34,950 nt of DNA from Selenomonadaceae bacterium (lineage in GTDB: Bacteria; Bacillota; Negativicutes; Selenomonadales; Selenomonadaceae). The DNA lies in the NCBI GenBank assembly GCA_017635875.1, contig JAGBKP010000194.1, positions 1-34,950 on the forward strand. Reading direction: 5' to 3'. Below the pieces are notes generated by a model that made no database searches, had not been told where the DNA came from, and worked only from the letters and a program-made list of their open reading frames with translations. Below are positions 16,516 to 23,881 of the stretch, one piece after another. The position numbers were made by a program, and so were the translations under genes. Positions within the stretch are counted from its first letter, which is position 1. Each line of letters starts with the position of its first letter.

Positions 16516-17466
16516 TTAAAACATATTCCTTCGCCAAAAAGTATACGCAAGCACCGCAGAACCAATAACCGCGATAATCATAATATACAAAAATCCGTTC
16601 TGGTTCTCGCTAAACGGCACGGGTACGTTCATACCGAAGAAACTTGCGATAACGGTGGGTATCGCGATAATTATCGTCATCGCCGCCAAAAATTTCATCA
16701 CGGAGTTTTGGTTATTTGATATTATCGAAGAAAAAGTATCAGCCTGCCGCGCGAGGATTTTTCCGTACATCTCCACCATTTCACGCGCCTGCTTGTTTTC
16801 TATGATAACGTCCTCCAAAAGCTCCTCGTCCTCTTCATAAATACGAATAATATTAGTCGGCACATGATTTGCGCGCACTCTTAAAAGTTTATCCAAAACA
16901 ACACCGTCGGAGCGAAGCGCGGCGTTAAAATACGTAAGACCTTTTTGAAGTTCCAACAGTCTTAAAATATCGCGGTTTTTCATCGAGACTCTGAGTCTGT
17001 CCTCAATCTCTTCCGACTGACGGCTAATCTGTCTTAAATATCTTAAGTAATACGTTGCGGATTTATAGAGTATTTGAAATAAAAATCGCGTTTTCTTAAA
17101 AGTTCGGAAAAGTCTTGCGGTCCGTTCGTTAAATTCGGACATAACCACGGTTTCTTCCAAACATACAGTAATTATATAATCTTCCGTCAAGATTATAGCC
17201 AGCGGCAGAGCGTCGTATTCGCCGTCCCTCACAACCGGCACGTTCGTCAATACCATAACTGCGTTATCCTCAACGTCCGTATGGCTTCGCTCTTCATCGT
17301 CAAGGGCGGAGCGCAAAAAATCCGGCTCTACCTCTGTTACTTCCGCGACAATTTTTAATTCGTAAGGCGTTGGGTCTGTAATACTTATCCACGCGCCCGG
17401 CTTTAAAGTGTCAAGGGTGAGTTCTGTCAGCTTGCCGTCCGCGTCCGAACAATAAATATTTAGCAT
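16516..17466 (-). CDS. corA: CorA family magnesium/divalent cation transporter
   Basis: The 316-residue protein has the long cytoplasmic N-terminal domain, the long stalk helix (EEIEDRLRVSMKNRDILRLL onward) and two C-terminal membrane helices. The selectivity motif GMN lies at the end of the first (IASFFGMNVPVPF). It forms homopentameric Mg2+ (or Co2+/Ni2+) channels in the inner membrane. I start at 17466 because AAGGAG is eight to ten bases upstream; a Met at 17487 would lie in the leader hairpin. The leader has a 12-bp hairpin ending at the ribosome site, and triplex-type elements 5a and 5b lie farther upstream. Confidence 0.93.
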   Translation of the reverse strand: MLNIYCSDADGKLTELTLDTLKPGAWISITDPTPYELKIVAEVTEVEPDFLRSALDDEERSHTDVEDNAVMVLTNVPVVRDGEYDALPLAIILTEDYIITVCLEETVVMSEFNERTARLFRTFKKTRFLFQILYKSATYYLRYLRQISRQSEEIEDRLRVSMKNRDILRLLELQKGLTYFNAALRSDGVVLDKLLRVRANHVPTNIIRIYEEDEELLEDVIIENKQAREMVEMYGKILARQADTFSSIISNNQNSVMKFLAAMTIIIAIPTVIASFFGMNVPVPFSENQNGFLYIMIIAVIGSAVLAYTFWRRNMF

Positions 17467-17483
17467 AAGCGGCTCTCCTTCCC

Positions 17484-17518
17484 GCAAGAAGACCGCTAAA
17501 AAATGTCGGACTTCTTGC
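17484..17518 (-). promoter_or_regulatory. Hairpin in the corA leader
   Basis: GCAAGAAGACCG (17484-17495) pairs with CGGACTTCTTGC (17507-17518), leaving one A/A mismatch and an AT-rich loop. On the corA strand the 3' arm ends directly before the GGGAAGGAG ribosome site, so folding could affect access to it. It is not a recognised M-box. Confidence 0.45.
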
Positions 17519-17586
17519 TATAATTTTTTACATCGCGGGTTGTCGTCCAATTCTTTCACTTCCTTTTTTTGTATTTTTTAAAACCC

Positions 17587-17665
17587 TACTTTCTTTTTCT
17601 CTTTTCTTTTTTATAAAAAAGAAAAGAGAAAAAGAAAGTAGCAAAGAAAAAGAGAAAAGAAAAAA
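17587..17665 (+). repeat. Triplex-type mirror/inverted repeat (element 5a)
   Basis: The pyrimidine arm 17590-17612 (23 bases), a two-base loop, the complementary purine arm 17615-17637 and linker GTAGC are followed by the second purine arm 17643-17665. That arm is the exact mirror of the first over 23/23 positions, with G at 4, 10, 12 and 17. The arms are identical to element 2. Together with element 5b it fills most of the 329-base gap between corA and the next gene. The remainder is the corA leader hairpin and AT-rich sequence. Confidence 0.94.
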
Positions 17666-17723
17666 TTTTAATAAACTCTATTGATTAGTTTTTTCTATTC
17701 TTTAAAAGATTTTTATATTAAAG

Positions 17724-17785
17724 TTCTTTTTCTTTCTTTTGGTACTTTTCTTTCTTTTTCTTTCAAGAAAAAGAAAGAAAAGTAC
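17724..17785 (-). repeat. Triplex-type mirror/inverted repeat (element 5b)
   Basis: The pyrimidine arms 17724-17740 and 17746-17762 are mirror images (17/17) around GGTAC, and the second pairs fully with purine arm 17765-17781. It faces element 5a. The spacer between them holds CTCTATTGATTAG at 17676-17688, the reverse complement of the spacer motif of other pairs. The pair as a whole (about 17581-17790) starts AAACCCTAC and ends GTACGGTTT, a near-inverted repeat. Confidence 0.94.
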
Positions 17786-17795
17786 GGTTTTACTA

Positions 17796-18626
17796 CTACA
17801 ACAATCCCATACCGCGTTGAAATTCCTCTATGGCGGCTTTTTTCGTTCTCATCTTCGTGTCGCTCTTCTTTAACGCTTCTTCTATGGCTTTTAATTTTTC
17901 CGGCGATATTTCGCCTTTTTCGGCTAATTTTTCCAAATCGTCGCAAGCGTCTTTTCGCTCGTCTATCCAGACGACAAAATCTTCGTTCGCCTCTTTTAAT
18001 TTATCCCTTTCCTCTTTGCTTAAATGCTCGGAGAATTTTTGCTCTTTAAACTGCGCTTTATATTCTTCCAGTTTTTTATTGAAATTTTCAATATCTTGAC
18101 GCGCTTTTGATTTGTCCGCATCGCCCTTTGAAAACGCCGCTAAAACGTTGTTCCAAAGGTTTTTCCACCCATCGTCTATCGCGCTTATTCTTCTTTCAGT
18201 CGCCTCGTTCCACTTTGCAAACTCCATTTTCTTCAACTCTTTGGTCTTTGCATCGTCTTTTTTATCCGCATCGCCGTTTTCATCGCCTGCTACAACTGCG
18301 GCCGCGCTTTTGCTTTCGCTTGCTTTTTGCTCAACTTTAGGCGGCGCGGGCGGGGCTTCTTCTTCCCCTTTGTCTTGAAAATACGCGGTAATTCCTATAA
18401 CTCCGGCAAAAATCAATACGGCGATAAGGCAACCTATTTGCCCTTGACTTTCTTTTTTCTTCTCCGCCGCTTTTGCCGCCTGTTTTGCTTTCATCTTTGC
18501 CGCGTACTCCAAATACGCTTCTCTTTTGCTTGGCGGCAGCGTTTTTAGATATTCGTCAAGTTCCTCTTTGCTGCAATCCTTGTACGCTTCGTAATCCCGC
18601 ATTAAATTCGCGTCTATCTTTGCCAT
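17796..18626 (-). CDS. Coiled-coil membrane protein of unknown function
   Basis: The 276 residues begin with a charged helical region (EAYKDCSKEELDEYLKTLPPSKREAYLEYAAKMKAKQAAKAAEKKK). One membrane segment follows at about 64-83 (GCLIAVLIFAGVIGITAYF), then a Pro/Ala/Glu-rich linker, then a long Lys/Glu-rich helical domain with coiled-coil character. A topology with a short cytoplasmic part and a large outer domain is likely. I do not recognise the family. It starts three bases after the glmM stop, so it is the last gene of the glmM transcript, which may link it to the cell envelope. Confidence 0.75.
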   Translation of the reverse strand: MAKIDANLMRDYEAYKDCSKEELDEYLKTLPPSKREAYLEYAAKMKAKQAAKAAEKKKESQGQIGCLIAVLIFAGVIGITAYFQDKGEEEAPPAPPKVEQKASESKSAAAVVAGDENGDADKKDDAKTKELKKMEFAKWNEATERRISAIDDGWKNLWNNVLAAFSKGDADKSKARQDIENFNKKLEEYKAQFKEQKFSEHLSKEERDKLKEANEDFVVWIDERKDACDDLEKLAEKGEISPEKLKAIEEALKKSDTKMRTKKAAIEEFQRGMGLL

Positions 18627-18629
18627 AGC

Positions 18630-19979
18630 TTACCCCTGCTCTTTTTTTACAACATCTGCTATATCGTTGCAAATTTTCTTTAGTTCGTCTTCGTCCTGCC
18701 CTTCCGCCATAACCCTTATGAGTTCTTCCGTGCCGGAAGGTCTTACAAGCACTCTGCCGTTCTCGCCCAAGAGTTTTTCGCCTTGTTCTATGGCTTTTTT
18801 AATCGCCGCGTTTTCTTCCCAACCCTCTTTGGTCTTTACTTTAACATTTACCAAGAGTTGCGGATATGTCGTCATCATCGCGGTGAGCTCCGACGCTTTT
18901 TTACCGCTTCGCTTTACAGACGACAATACTTGAAGCGCGGTTAAAAGTCCGTCTCCCGTCGTGCTGTATTCCGTGAAAATAATATGCCCGGACTGTTCGC
19001 CGCCGATTATGTAATCGTTTTTAAGCATATTTTCAAGCACATATCTGTCTCCGACTTTTGTTATTTCTACGTTTATTCCTTCGGCTTTCAAAGCTTTATG
19101 AAAACCGATATTCGCCATAACCGTTGAAACAACAGTATTGTTTTTAAGCGTTCCCGCTTTTTTCATCTCGGAGGCGCACATCACCAAAATATGGTCGCCG
19201 TCTATTACTTCGCCCTTTTCGTCTACGCAAAGGCAACGATCGGCGTCTCCGTCGTGAGCGATGCCAAAATCCGCGTTGTTTTCGATTACGGCTTTTTTAA
19301 GCGACTCAAGATGCGTCGAGCCGCAACCGTCGTTTATGTTTATTCCGTTTGGAAGCGCGTGAATAACTTTTACCTCCGCCCCGAAACGCCTTAAAACTTT
19401 GGGCATAACGTCCGACGCCGCGCCGTTGGCGCAATCAAGCACTATTTTCATTCCTTCAAAATGTTCGTCCGTAGTAGTCATCAAAAAATCTTCGTACTGA
19501 CGGACTAAATCGTTCCTGTATTCTATATGTCCGATAGCTTTTCCGGTGGGTCGCGGCAAATTGTCATCTTCTTCTATTTGCCTTACGATATTTTGAAGTT
19601 CGTCCTCCACAGCGTCGGGAAGTTTATAGCCGTCGCCGCCGAAGAACTTTATGCCGTTGTCTTGAAAGGGATTATGCGACGCGGAAATTACAATACCCGC
19701 CTTCGCGTGAAGTTTTTTTGTGAGATACGCAACGCCCGGCGTAGGTATTACTCCGATAATCGTCGCTATACCGCCCGCAGAGCAAATTCCCGCCGCAAGC
19801 GCGGTTTCAAACATCTGACCCGAAATTCTCGTGTCGCGTCCGATTAAAATAATCGGCTGTTTACTAGAAACTTTCCCAAAATAAATGGTTGCCGCTCTTC
19901 CTAATCTATAAGCAAGCTCCGGCATTAAATTTATGTTCGCTTCTCCTCTTACTCCGTCTGTTCCAAATAATCTAGCCAT
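18630..19979 (-). CDS. glmM: Phosphoglucosamine mutase
   Basis: GlmM converts glucosamine-6-phosphate to glucosamine-1-phosphate, the branch point to UDP-GlcNAc for peptidoglycan. The 449 residues start MARLFGTDGVRGEAN. They have the phosphoserine loop VISASHNPFQDNGIKFFG with catalytic Ser101, the metal loop DGDADRC, GGEQSGH, and the phosphate-binding loop RPSGTEELIRVMAEG near the end. It lies in the same direction downstream of cdaA, ybbR and a flavoprotein gene. CdaA-CdaR-GlmM is a known conserved cluster in which GlmM binds and restrains CdaA. Triplex-type elements 6a and 6b separate it from the flavoprotein gene. The ATG has GGAGG upstream. Confidence 0.97.
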   Translation of the reverse strand: MARLFGTDGVRGEANINLMPELAYRLGRAATIYFGKVSSKQPIILIGRDTRISGQMFETALAAGICSAGGIATIIGVIPTPGVAYLTKKLHAKAGIVISASHNPFQDNGIKFFGGDGYKLPDAVEDELQNIVRQIEEDDNLPRPTGKAIGHIEYRNDLVRQYEDFLMTTTDEHFEGMKIVLDCANGAASDVMPKVLRRFGAEVKVIHALPNGININDGCGSTHLESLKKAVIENNADFGIAHDGDADRCLCVDEKGEVIDGDHILVMCASEMKKAGTLKNNTVVSTVMANIGFHKALKAEGINVEITKVGDRYVLENMLKNDYIIGGEQSGHIIFTEYSTTGDGLLTALQVLSSVKRSGKKASELTAMMTTYPQLLVNVKVKTKEGWEENAAIKKAIEQGEKLLGENGRVLVRPSGTEELIRVMAEGQDEDELKKICNDIADVVKKEQG

Positions 19980-20012
19980 ATTTTCCTCCGTTATTATTAT
20001 TTATTTAAAGCC

Positions 20013-20086
20013 GTACTTTTCTTTCTTTCTTTTTCTTATAAGAAAAAGAAAGAAAGAAAAGTACCAAAAGAAAGAAAGAAAAAGAA
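20013..20086 (+). repeat. Triplex-type mirror/inverted repeat (element 6a)
   Basis: The pyrimidine arm 20017-20037 (21 bases), a two-base loop, complementary purine arm 20040-20060 and linker GTACC are followed by purine arm 20066-20086, an exact mirror (21/21; G at 5, 9, 13, 19). Compared with 4b and 5b it has one extra 4-base unit, and that unit is present in all three arms. Its outer end is 34 bases before the glmM start. Confidence 0.94.
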
Positions 20087-20146
20087 TTTTATTATAAAAT
20101 TTCAAAAAAGCAATAGAGAAAAACTAATCAATAGAATTTATTAAAG

Positions 20147-20249
20147 TTTTCTTTCTCTCTTTTCTTTTTTGTTACTTTTTTCTTTTCTCTCTTTCTTTTT
20201 CCCTCCGCAAGGGAGGACAGGCAAAAGAAAGAGAGAAAAGAAAAAAGTA
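20147..20249 (-). repeat. Triplex-type repeat with 23-base tip insert (element 6b)
   Basis: The pyrimidine arm 20147-20170 (24 bases), linker GTTAC and pyrimidine arm 20176-20199 are exact mirrors (24/24). The second pairs fully with purine arm 20223-20246. The tip loop (20200-20222) carries a 23-base insert able to form a CCTCC/GGAGG stem; the same insert is found in element 7. It faces element 6a, with CTAATCAATAGAA at 20124-20136 in the spacer. Confidence 0.93.
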
Positions 20250-20266
20250 AATAAATAATTTTATGC

Positions 20267-21865
20267 TTATCCTTCAAACTTTTTCAAATACGCCATAGCC
20301 GCGTTTATTCCGTCCGCCGCCGCGCTCATAATGCCGCCCGCGTATCCCGCGCCTTCGCCTATCGGGTAAAGCCCCGCTGTGTTTAGCGACTGCATACTCT
20401 CTTTATCGCGAAGTATTCTGAGAGGGGCGGAAGACCTGCTCTCAACGCCCGTTATAGGCGCGTCTTTTGCGGCAAAACCCTTTATTTTTTTATCGAAATG
20501 CAATAATCCTCGTTTTAGAGGCTCCGTTACAAAATTTGGCAAAATTTCTCTGAAATCGCAAATTTTAACTCCCGGACGATATGTCGGATTTATCAAAAAC
20601 GTTTTGCTTTTGTACATATCGTTTAAAAAATCTCCAACCGTTGCGACAGGCGCAAAATAATTTGCTCCCGCCGCCCTGTACGCTCGTTCTTCAATCTCGT
20701 CTTGAAAAAGCATACCCGCAAGCGGACTGTTATCTTTAAAATCCGTAGGATTTACCGAAACCAAAAGCGCGCTGTTGGCTATGCCGGAATCACGCTTAAA
20801 ATTGCTCATACCGTTCGTCACAACTTGATTTTCGCCGGACGCCGCCGCAATCACAAACCCTCCGGGACACATACAAAAAGAATATACTCCTCGCCCCGTA
20901 TCGTCCCGATACGTAAGCGCGTAGGAGGCGACGGGAAGTTTGGGATGTCCCGCGTCTTTTCCGTACTGCGCTCTGTCTATAAACTCCTGCGGATGTTCTA
21001 TTCTAACGCCTACGGCAAATGGCTTCGCTTCAAGTTTTACGCCTTTTTCATATAGCATTCTGTAAGTATCTCTCGCCGAATGTCCTACGCCTAAAAAGAC
21101 TGCGTTCGTTTCTATGCGCTCTTCGCCGTTTACGATAACGGCGCGTATTTTGCCGTCCTTTGTTTCTATATCCGTGACCTTTGAATAATTTCTTACCCTT
21201 GCGCCTAAATAATAAAGTCGTTGTCGCAAATTCCTAACGATATTTATTAAATTATCCGTACCTATATGTGGTTTCTGCTCGTAACAAATCTCTTCGGGCG
21301 CGCCGAATTCGACAAAATCTTCTAAAATATTTCTCATTACAGGCGAAGTATTTCTCGCGGTGAGTTTGCCGTCGCTGAAAGTTCCCGCGCCGCCCTCGCC
21401 AAACTGTACGTTTGCGTTTTCATAAAGTCTTCCGGTATTCCAAAACGTTCTCACCGCATTATATCTGGTTTCGACATCCGCTCCTCTTTCGAGCACAATC
21501 GGATTAAGCCCCGCTCTTGCAAGGGAGAGCGCGGCAAACATTCCCGCAGAGCCAAAACCCACCACCACGGGCGGAAGTTCGCTTTTGAAATTGTGAAAAA
21601 AATTTATCGGTTTTTCATTCGGCGCAAGGGCAATATCTTTTTCTCCGACTAATTTTTTTAGAGTAGTTTTTTCCCCTTTTATTTCTACGTCCAGCGTATA
21701 TATGAAAAGAATCGGTTGCCCCTTATACCTTCTCGCGTCAATAGTCTTTTTTACGATATATACGCATTTTATTAAATCTTCCGAGATTTTTAATTTTTTC
21801 GCCGCAAGCTCCGATAAATCGATTTCATCGTCAAAGGCTACGGCAATATTAGATATGCGAATCAA
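20267..21865 (-). CDS. Uncharacterised FAD-dependent dehydrogenase (COG2509 type)
   Basis: The 532-residue soluble flavoprotein has a short N-terminal domain with RRYKGQPILFIYTLDVEI. The dinucleotide-binding motif VVVGFGSAGMFAALSLARAG follows (around residue 100), ending in LERG. Further segments are FGEGGAGTFSDGKL, FLGVGHSARDT and the C-terminal FAD contact YPIGEGAGYAGGIMSAAADG. These fit the large FAD-dependent dehydrogenase group COG2509; its substrate is not known to me. It sits between ybbR (gap nine bases) and glmM, the position I associate with Negativicutes genomes, and is probably co-transcribed with cdaA and ybbR. Confidence 0.88.
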   Translation of the reverse strand: MIRISNIAVAFDDEIDLSELAAKKLKISEDLIKCVYIVKKTIDARRYKGQPILFIYTLDVEIKGEKTTLKKLVGEKDIALAPNEKPINFFHNFKSELPPVVVGFGSAGMFAALSLARAGLNPIVLERGADVETRYNAVRTFWNTGRLYENANVQFGEGGAGTFSDGKLTARNTSPVMRNILEDFVEFGAPEEICYEQKPHIGTDNLINIVRNLRQRLYYLGARVRNYSKVTDIETKDGKIRAVIVNGEERIETNAVFLGVGHSARDTYRMLYEKGVKLEAKPFAVGVRIEHPQEFIDRAQYGKDAGHPKLPVASYALTYRDDTGRGVYSFCMCPGGFVIAAASGENQVVTNGMSNFKRDSGIANSALLVSVNPTDFKDNSPLAGMLFQDEIEERAYRAAGANYFAPVATVGDFLNDMYKSKTFLINPTYRPGVKICDFREILPNFVTEPLKRGLLHFDKKIKGFAAKDAPITGVESRSSAPLRILRDKESMQSLNTAGLYPIGEGAGYAGGIMSAAADGINAAMAYLKKFEG

Positions 21866-21874
21866 AACATCAAC

Positions 21875-22777
21875 CTACTTTTTTACATTTACCGTAACGG
21901 AATTTATTTTTGACTTAACCCCGTCGGGTAGGATTATTTTGGCGTTTATATTGCCTTCGCCGCTTATTTTTATCGGCTCGGTCTGAATTTCCGTTATATT
22001 TTCCACTACTTTTTCTTCGCCCGTTATTTCAACGAAAGCCGGCGTTACGCTTACCGTCTGCATCGCATTCTTTTCAAGCATAATCGGCTCTACGCTTACA
22101 TTTTTTGAAATAATGGGTCTTTTCATCTTAACTTTTACATAAGTTGTGGGATTTATCACTTCAACCCCTGAAACTTCGCTTCCGGCTTCGTCCACGGGGA
22201 TTAAAATCACCGACTGTTCAAAATCCGCTTCTTTTCCGATTAAATCCACATAGCCAGTCAGTCTGTGAACTTTCGCCGTATTTTTTGCAACGCCTTTTAT
22301 TTCCTTCATAGACTCGGTTTTTTCTATAGTCGCCACCCTCGCTATATCTTGACTTGAACCGCGTTCTTTAATATCCACCATAATAGGGACCATTACGTAA
22401 GGGTCCAGCGTCACGCGCACTTTATCCAGATTTTTTTCAATGGATTCGTAGCCTTTGGGAAGTTCTATCAAAATCGATTTTTCAACGATGCCGCTGTTTC
22501 CCGATTCGCTTAAATCCACCGTAGCACGCATTTTTTCCGTGTTAAGCGTTGCAAAATAAATGCGTTTAGCCGCTATTCTAATTTTAACGTTCTTTTTTGA
22601 AAGGGTATATTCGCAGTCCTCCGGGGCTTTTGCCACCTCTATGGGAAGAGTGAAATTTCGCTCTATGGTGGGATTTTCGTTTTCCATAACGAACAGCCAA
22701 AGCACAACGGAAAATACGACAGCCATAAGTTTGGCGAGAAAATTATGCTTTATTGTACGCTTTATGGTTTTTAACAT
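21875..22777 (-). CDS. cdaR: YbbR-domain protein, regulator of CdaA
   Basis: The 300-residue protein has one N-terminal membrane segment (about residues 13-31, FLAKLMAVVFSVVLWLFV). It is followed by repeated beta-rich YbbR domains with LPIEV, VRVTLDPY, VDLIGKEADFE and VEITGEEKVVENI as recognisable pieces. CdaR/YbbR proteins bind the membrane diadenylate cyclase CdaA and tune its activity from outside. It directly follows cdaA (15-base gap), which supports that role. The reading starts at an ATG with GGAGCGAGAG upstream. Confidence 0.92.
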   Translation of the reverse strand: MLKTIKRTIKHNFLAKLMAVVFSVVLWLFVMENENPTIERNFTLPIEVAKAPEDCEYTLSKKNVKIRIAAKRIYFATLNTEKMRATVDLSESGNSGIVEKSILIELPKGYESIEKNLDKVRVTLDPYVMVPIMVDIKERGSSQDIARVATIEKTESMKEIKGVAKNTAKVHRLTGYVDLIGKEADFEQSVILIPVDEAGSEVSGVEVINPTTYVKVKMKRPIISKNVSVEPIMLEKNAMQTVSVTPAFVEITGEEKVVENITEIQTEPIKISGEGNINAKIILPDGVKSKINSVTVNVKK

Positions 22778-22792
22778 CTCTCTCGCTCCTTA

Positions 22793-23644
22793 TCACCATT
22801 TTCCGTCCCGTCGCCAATTTTTTATAGATTCGATAATGCCGCTCTTGTTTCCCACAAATAGAGGTATGAGTTTTGCGTATAATTTTTCGCCGTTAAGCCG
22901 TCTGGTTAAACGCCCGTTATCCGCTATAGAAATAATGCCGGTTTCCTCAGAAACTATTACAATAAGCGCGTCGCATTGTTCCGATAATCCAATAGCGGCT
23001 CTGTGCCTCGTGCCGAGCTCGGTTGAAAGCGAACGATTATCCGTTAACGGCAAATAACAGCCGGAAGCGATAAGTCTGTTGCCGCGTATTATCGTTGCGC
23101 CGTCGTGAAGCGGCGTTCCGACTATAAATACATTTAGTAAAAATTCCGATTTTATAAGCCCATCTATATGTATGCCCGTCGAGGCTATATCGTCAAGCCT
23201 TATATCGCGCTCTATTACGATAAGCGCGCCGGTTTTTGTCCTTGAAAGTTCTTCAACGGTCGTTACTATTTCTTTTGCAATCGCGCTTGCCTCATCCGCG
23301 TCCAAAAATACTGTGGAGCGGAAAAATTGCCCCTGCCCCAAATGCTCCAACGCGCGGCGAAGCTCCGGCTGAAACACGATGGGAAGCACGATAAAAAAGA
23401 GCGGTATCGCGCTTTGTAAGAGCCAGCTCATAAGGCGCAGTTCAAGCGCGCTCGTTATAGCAGTTATAACCATAAATACGATAACTCCTTTGACAAGCGT
23501 AGCAGCTCTCGTATTTTGAAGCATATCGTATATTTTGTAAAAGAGCATAGCCACCAAGATTATGTCTATAATCTCTATGGGTTCAACGGTGGTAAGCACG
23601 CTCGAAATTTGCGTGGGAATATTTATATCAATGTCGTTCGGCAT
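22793..23644 (-). CDS. cdaA: Diadenylate cyclase (membrane type)
   Basis: CdaA condenses two ATP to c-di-AMP, an essential second messenger for potassium and osmotic balance and wall homeostasis in Bacillota. The 283-residue protein has three hydrophobic segments in the first 95 residues, then the DAC domain with the catalytic DGA motif (LHDGATII, 181-183) and RHR (GTRHRAAIG, 213-215). The start ATG at 23644 follows AAGGGGA. The ribosome site can pair with a distant upstream segment of the leader. Element 7 lies between this gene and the upstream HD-dehydrogenase gene. It heads the cdaA-ybbR-flavoprotein-glmM run. Confidence 0.97.
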   Translation of the reverse strand: MPNDIDINIPTQISSVLTTVEPIEIIDIILVAMLFYKIYDMLQNTRAATLVKGVIVFMVITAITSALELRLMSWLLQSAIPLFFIVLPIVFQPELRRALEHLGQGQFFRSTVFLDADEASAIAKEIVTTVEELSRTKTGALIVIERDIRLDDIASTGIHIDGLIKSEFLLNVFIVGTPLHDGATIIRGNRLIASGCYLPLTDNRSLSTELGTRHRAAIGLSEQCDALIVIVSEETGIISIADNGRLTRRLNGEKLYAKLIPLFVGNKSGIIESIKNWRRDGKW

Positions 23645-23653
23645 AAAAACTTC

Positions 23654-23733
23654 CCCTTATATGCGAAAAATAACCTATCTAATTTATTCGATTATTTTTT
23701 TCAAAAATCCTTCATTATTTTTGTATATAAGGG
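23654..23733 (-). promoter_or_regulatory. Possible ribosome-site-sequestering stem in cdaA leader
   Basis: CCCTTATAT (23654-23662) is fully complementary to ATATAAGGG (23725-23733), 62 bases apart. On the cdaA strand the downstream half contains the AAGGGG ribosome site. The length and AT content mean chance cannot be excluded. Confidence 0.3.
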
Positions 23734-23746
23734 CATCTTTTTATTT

Positions 23747-23849
23747 ACTTTCTTCTTTTCTCTCTTTCTTTTGCCTGTCCTCCCTTGCGGAGGGAAAAAG
23801 AAAACAGAGAAAAGAAGAAAGTAACAAAGAAGAAAAGAGAGAAAGAAAA
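23747..23849 (+). repeat. Triplex-type repeat with 23-base tip insert (element 7)
   Basis: The pyrimidine arm 23749-23772 (24 bases) is followed by a 23-base tip insert (23773-23795), identical in sequence and relative orientation to that of element 6b. A purine arm with two small defects (23796-23820), linker GTAAC and purine arm 23826-23849 follow. The last arm is the exact mirror of the complement of the pyrimidine arm (24/24; G at 4, 7, 12, 14, 16, 20). It lies between the HD-dehydrogenase stop and cdaA. Confidence 0.9.
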
Positions 23850-23881
23850 CTTTGTCAAAAAACAAATTCTTAAAGATGTCA

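Noticed and set aside
22560-23057. 165-codon plus-strand frame across ybbR and cdaA
   Set aside because: It overlaps two well-supported genes on the opposite strand and has no recognisable motif.
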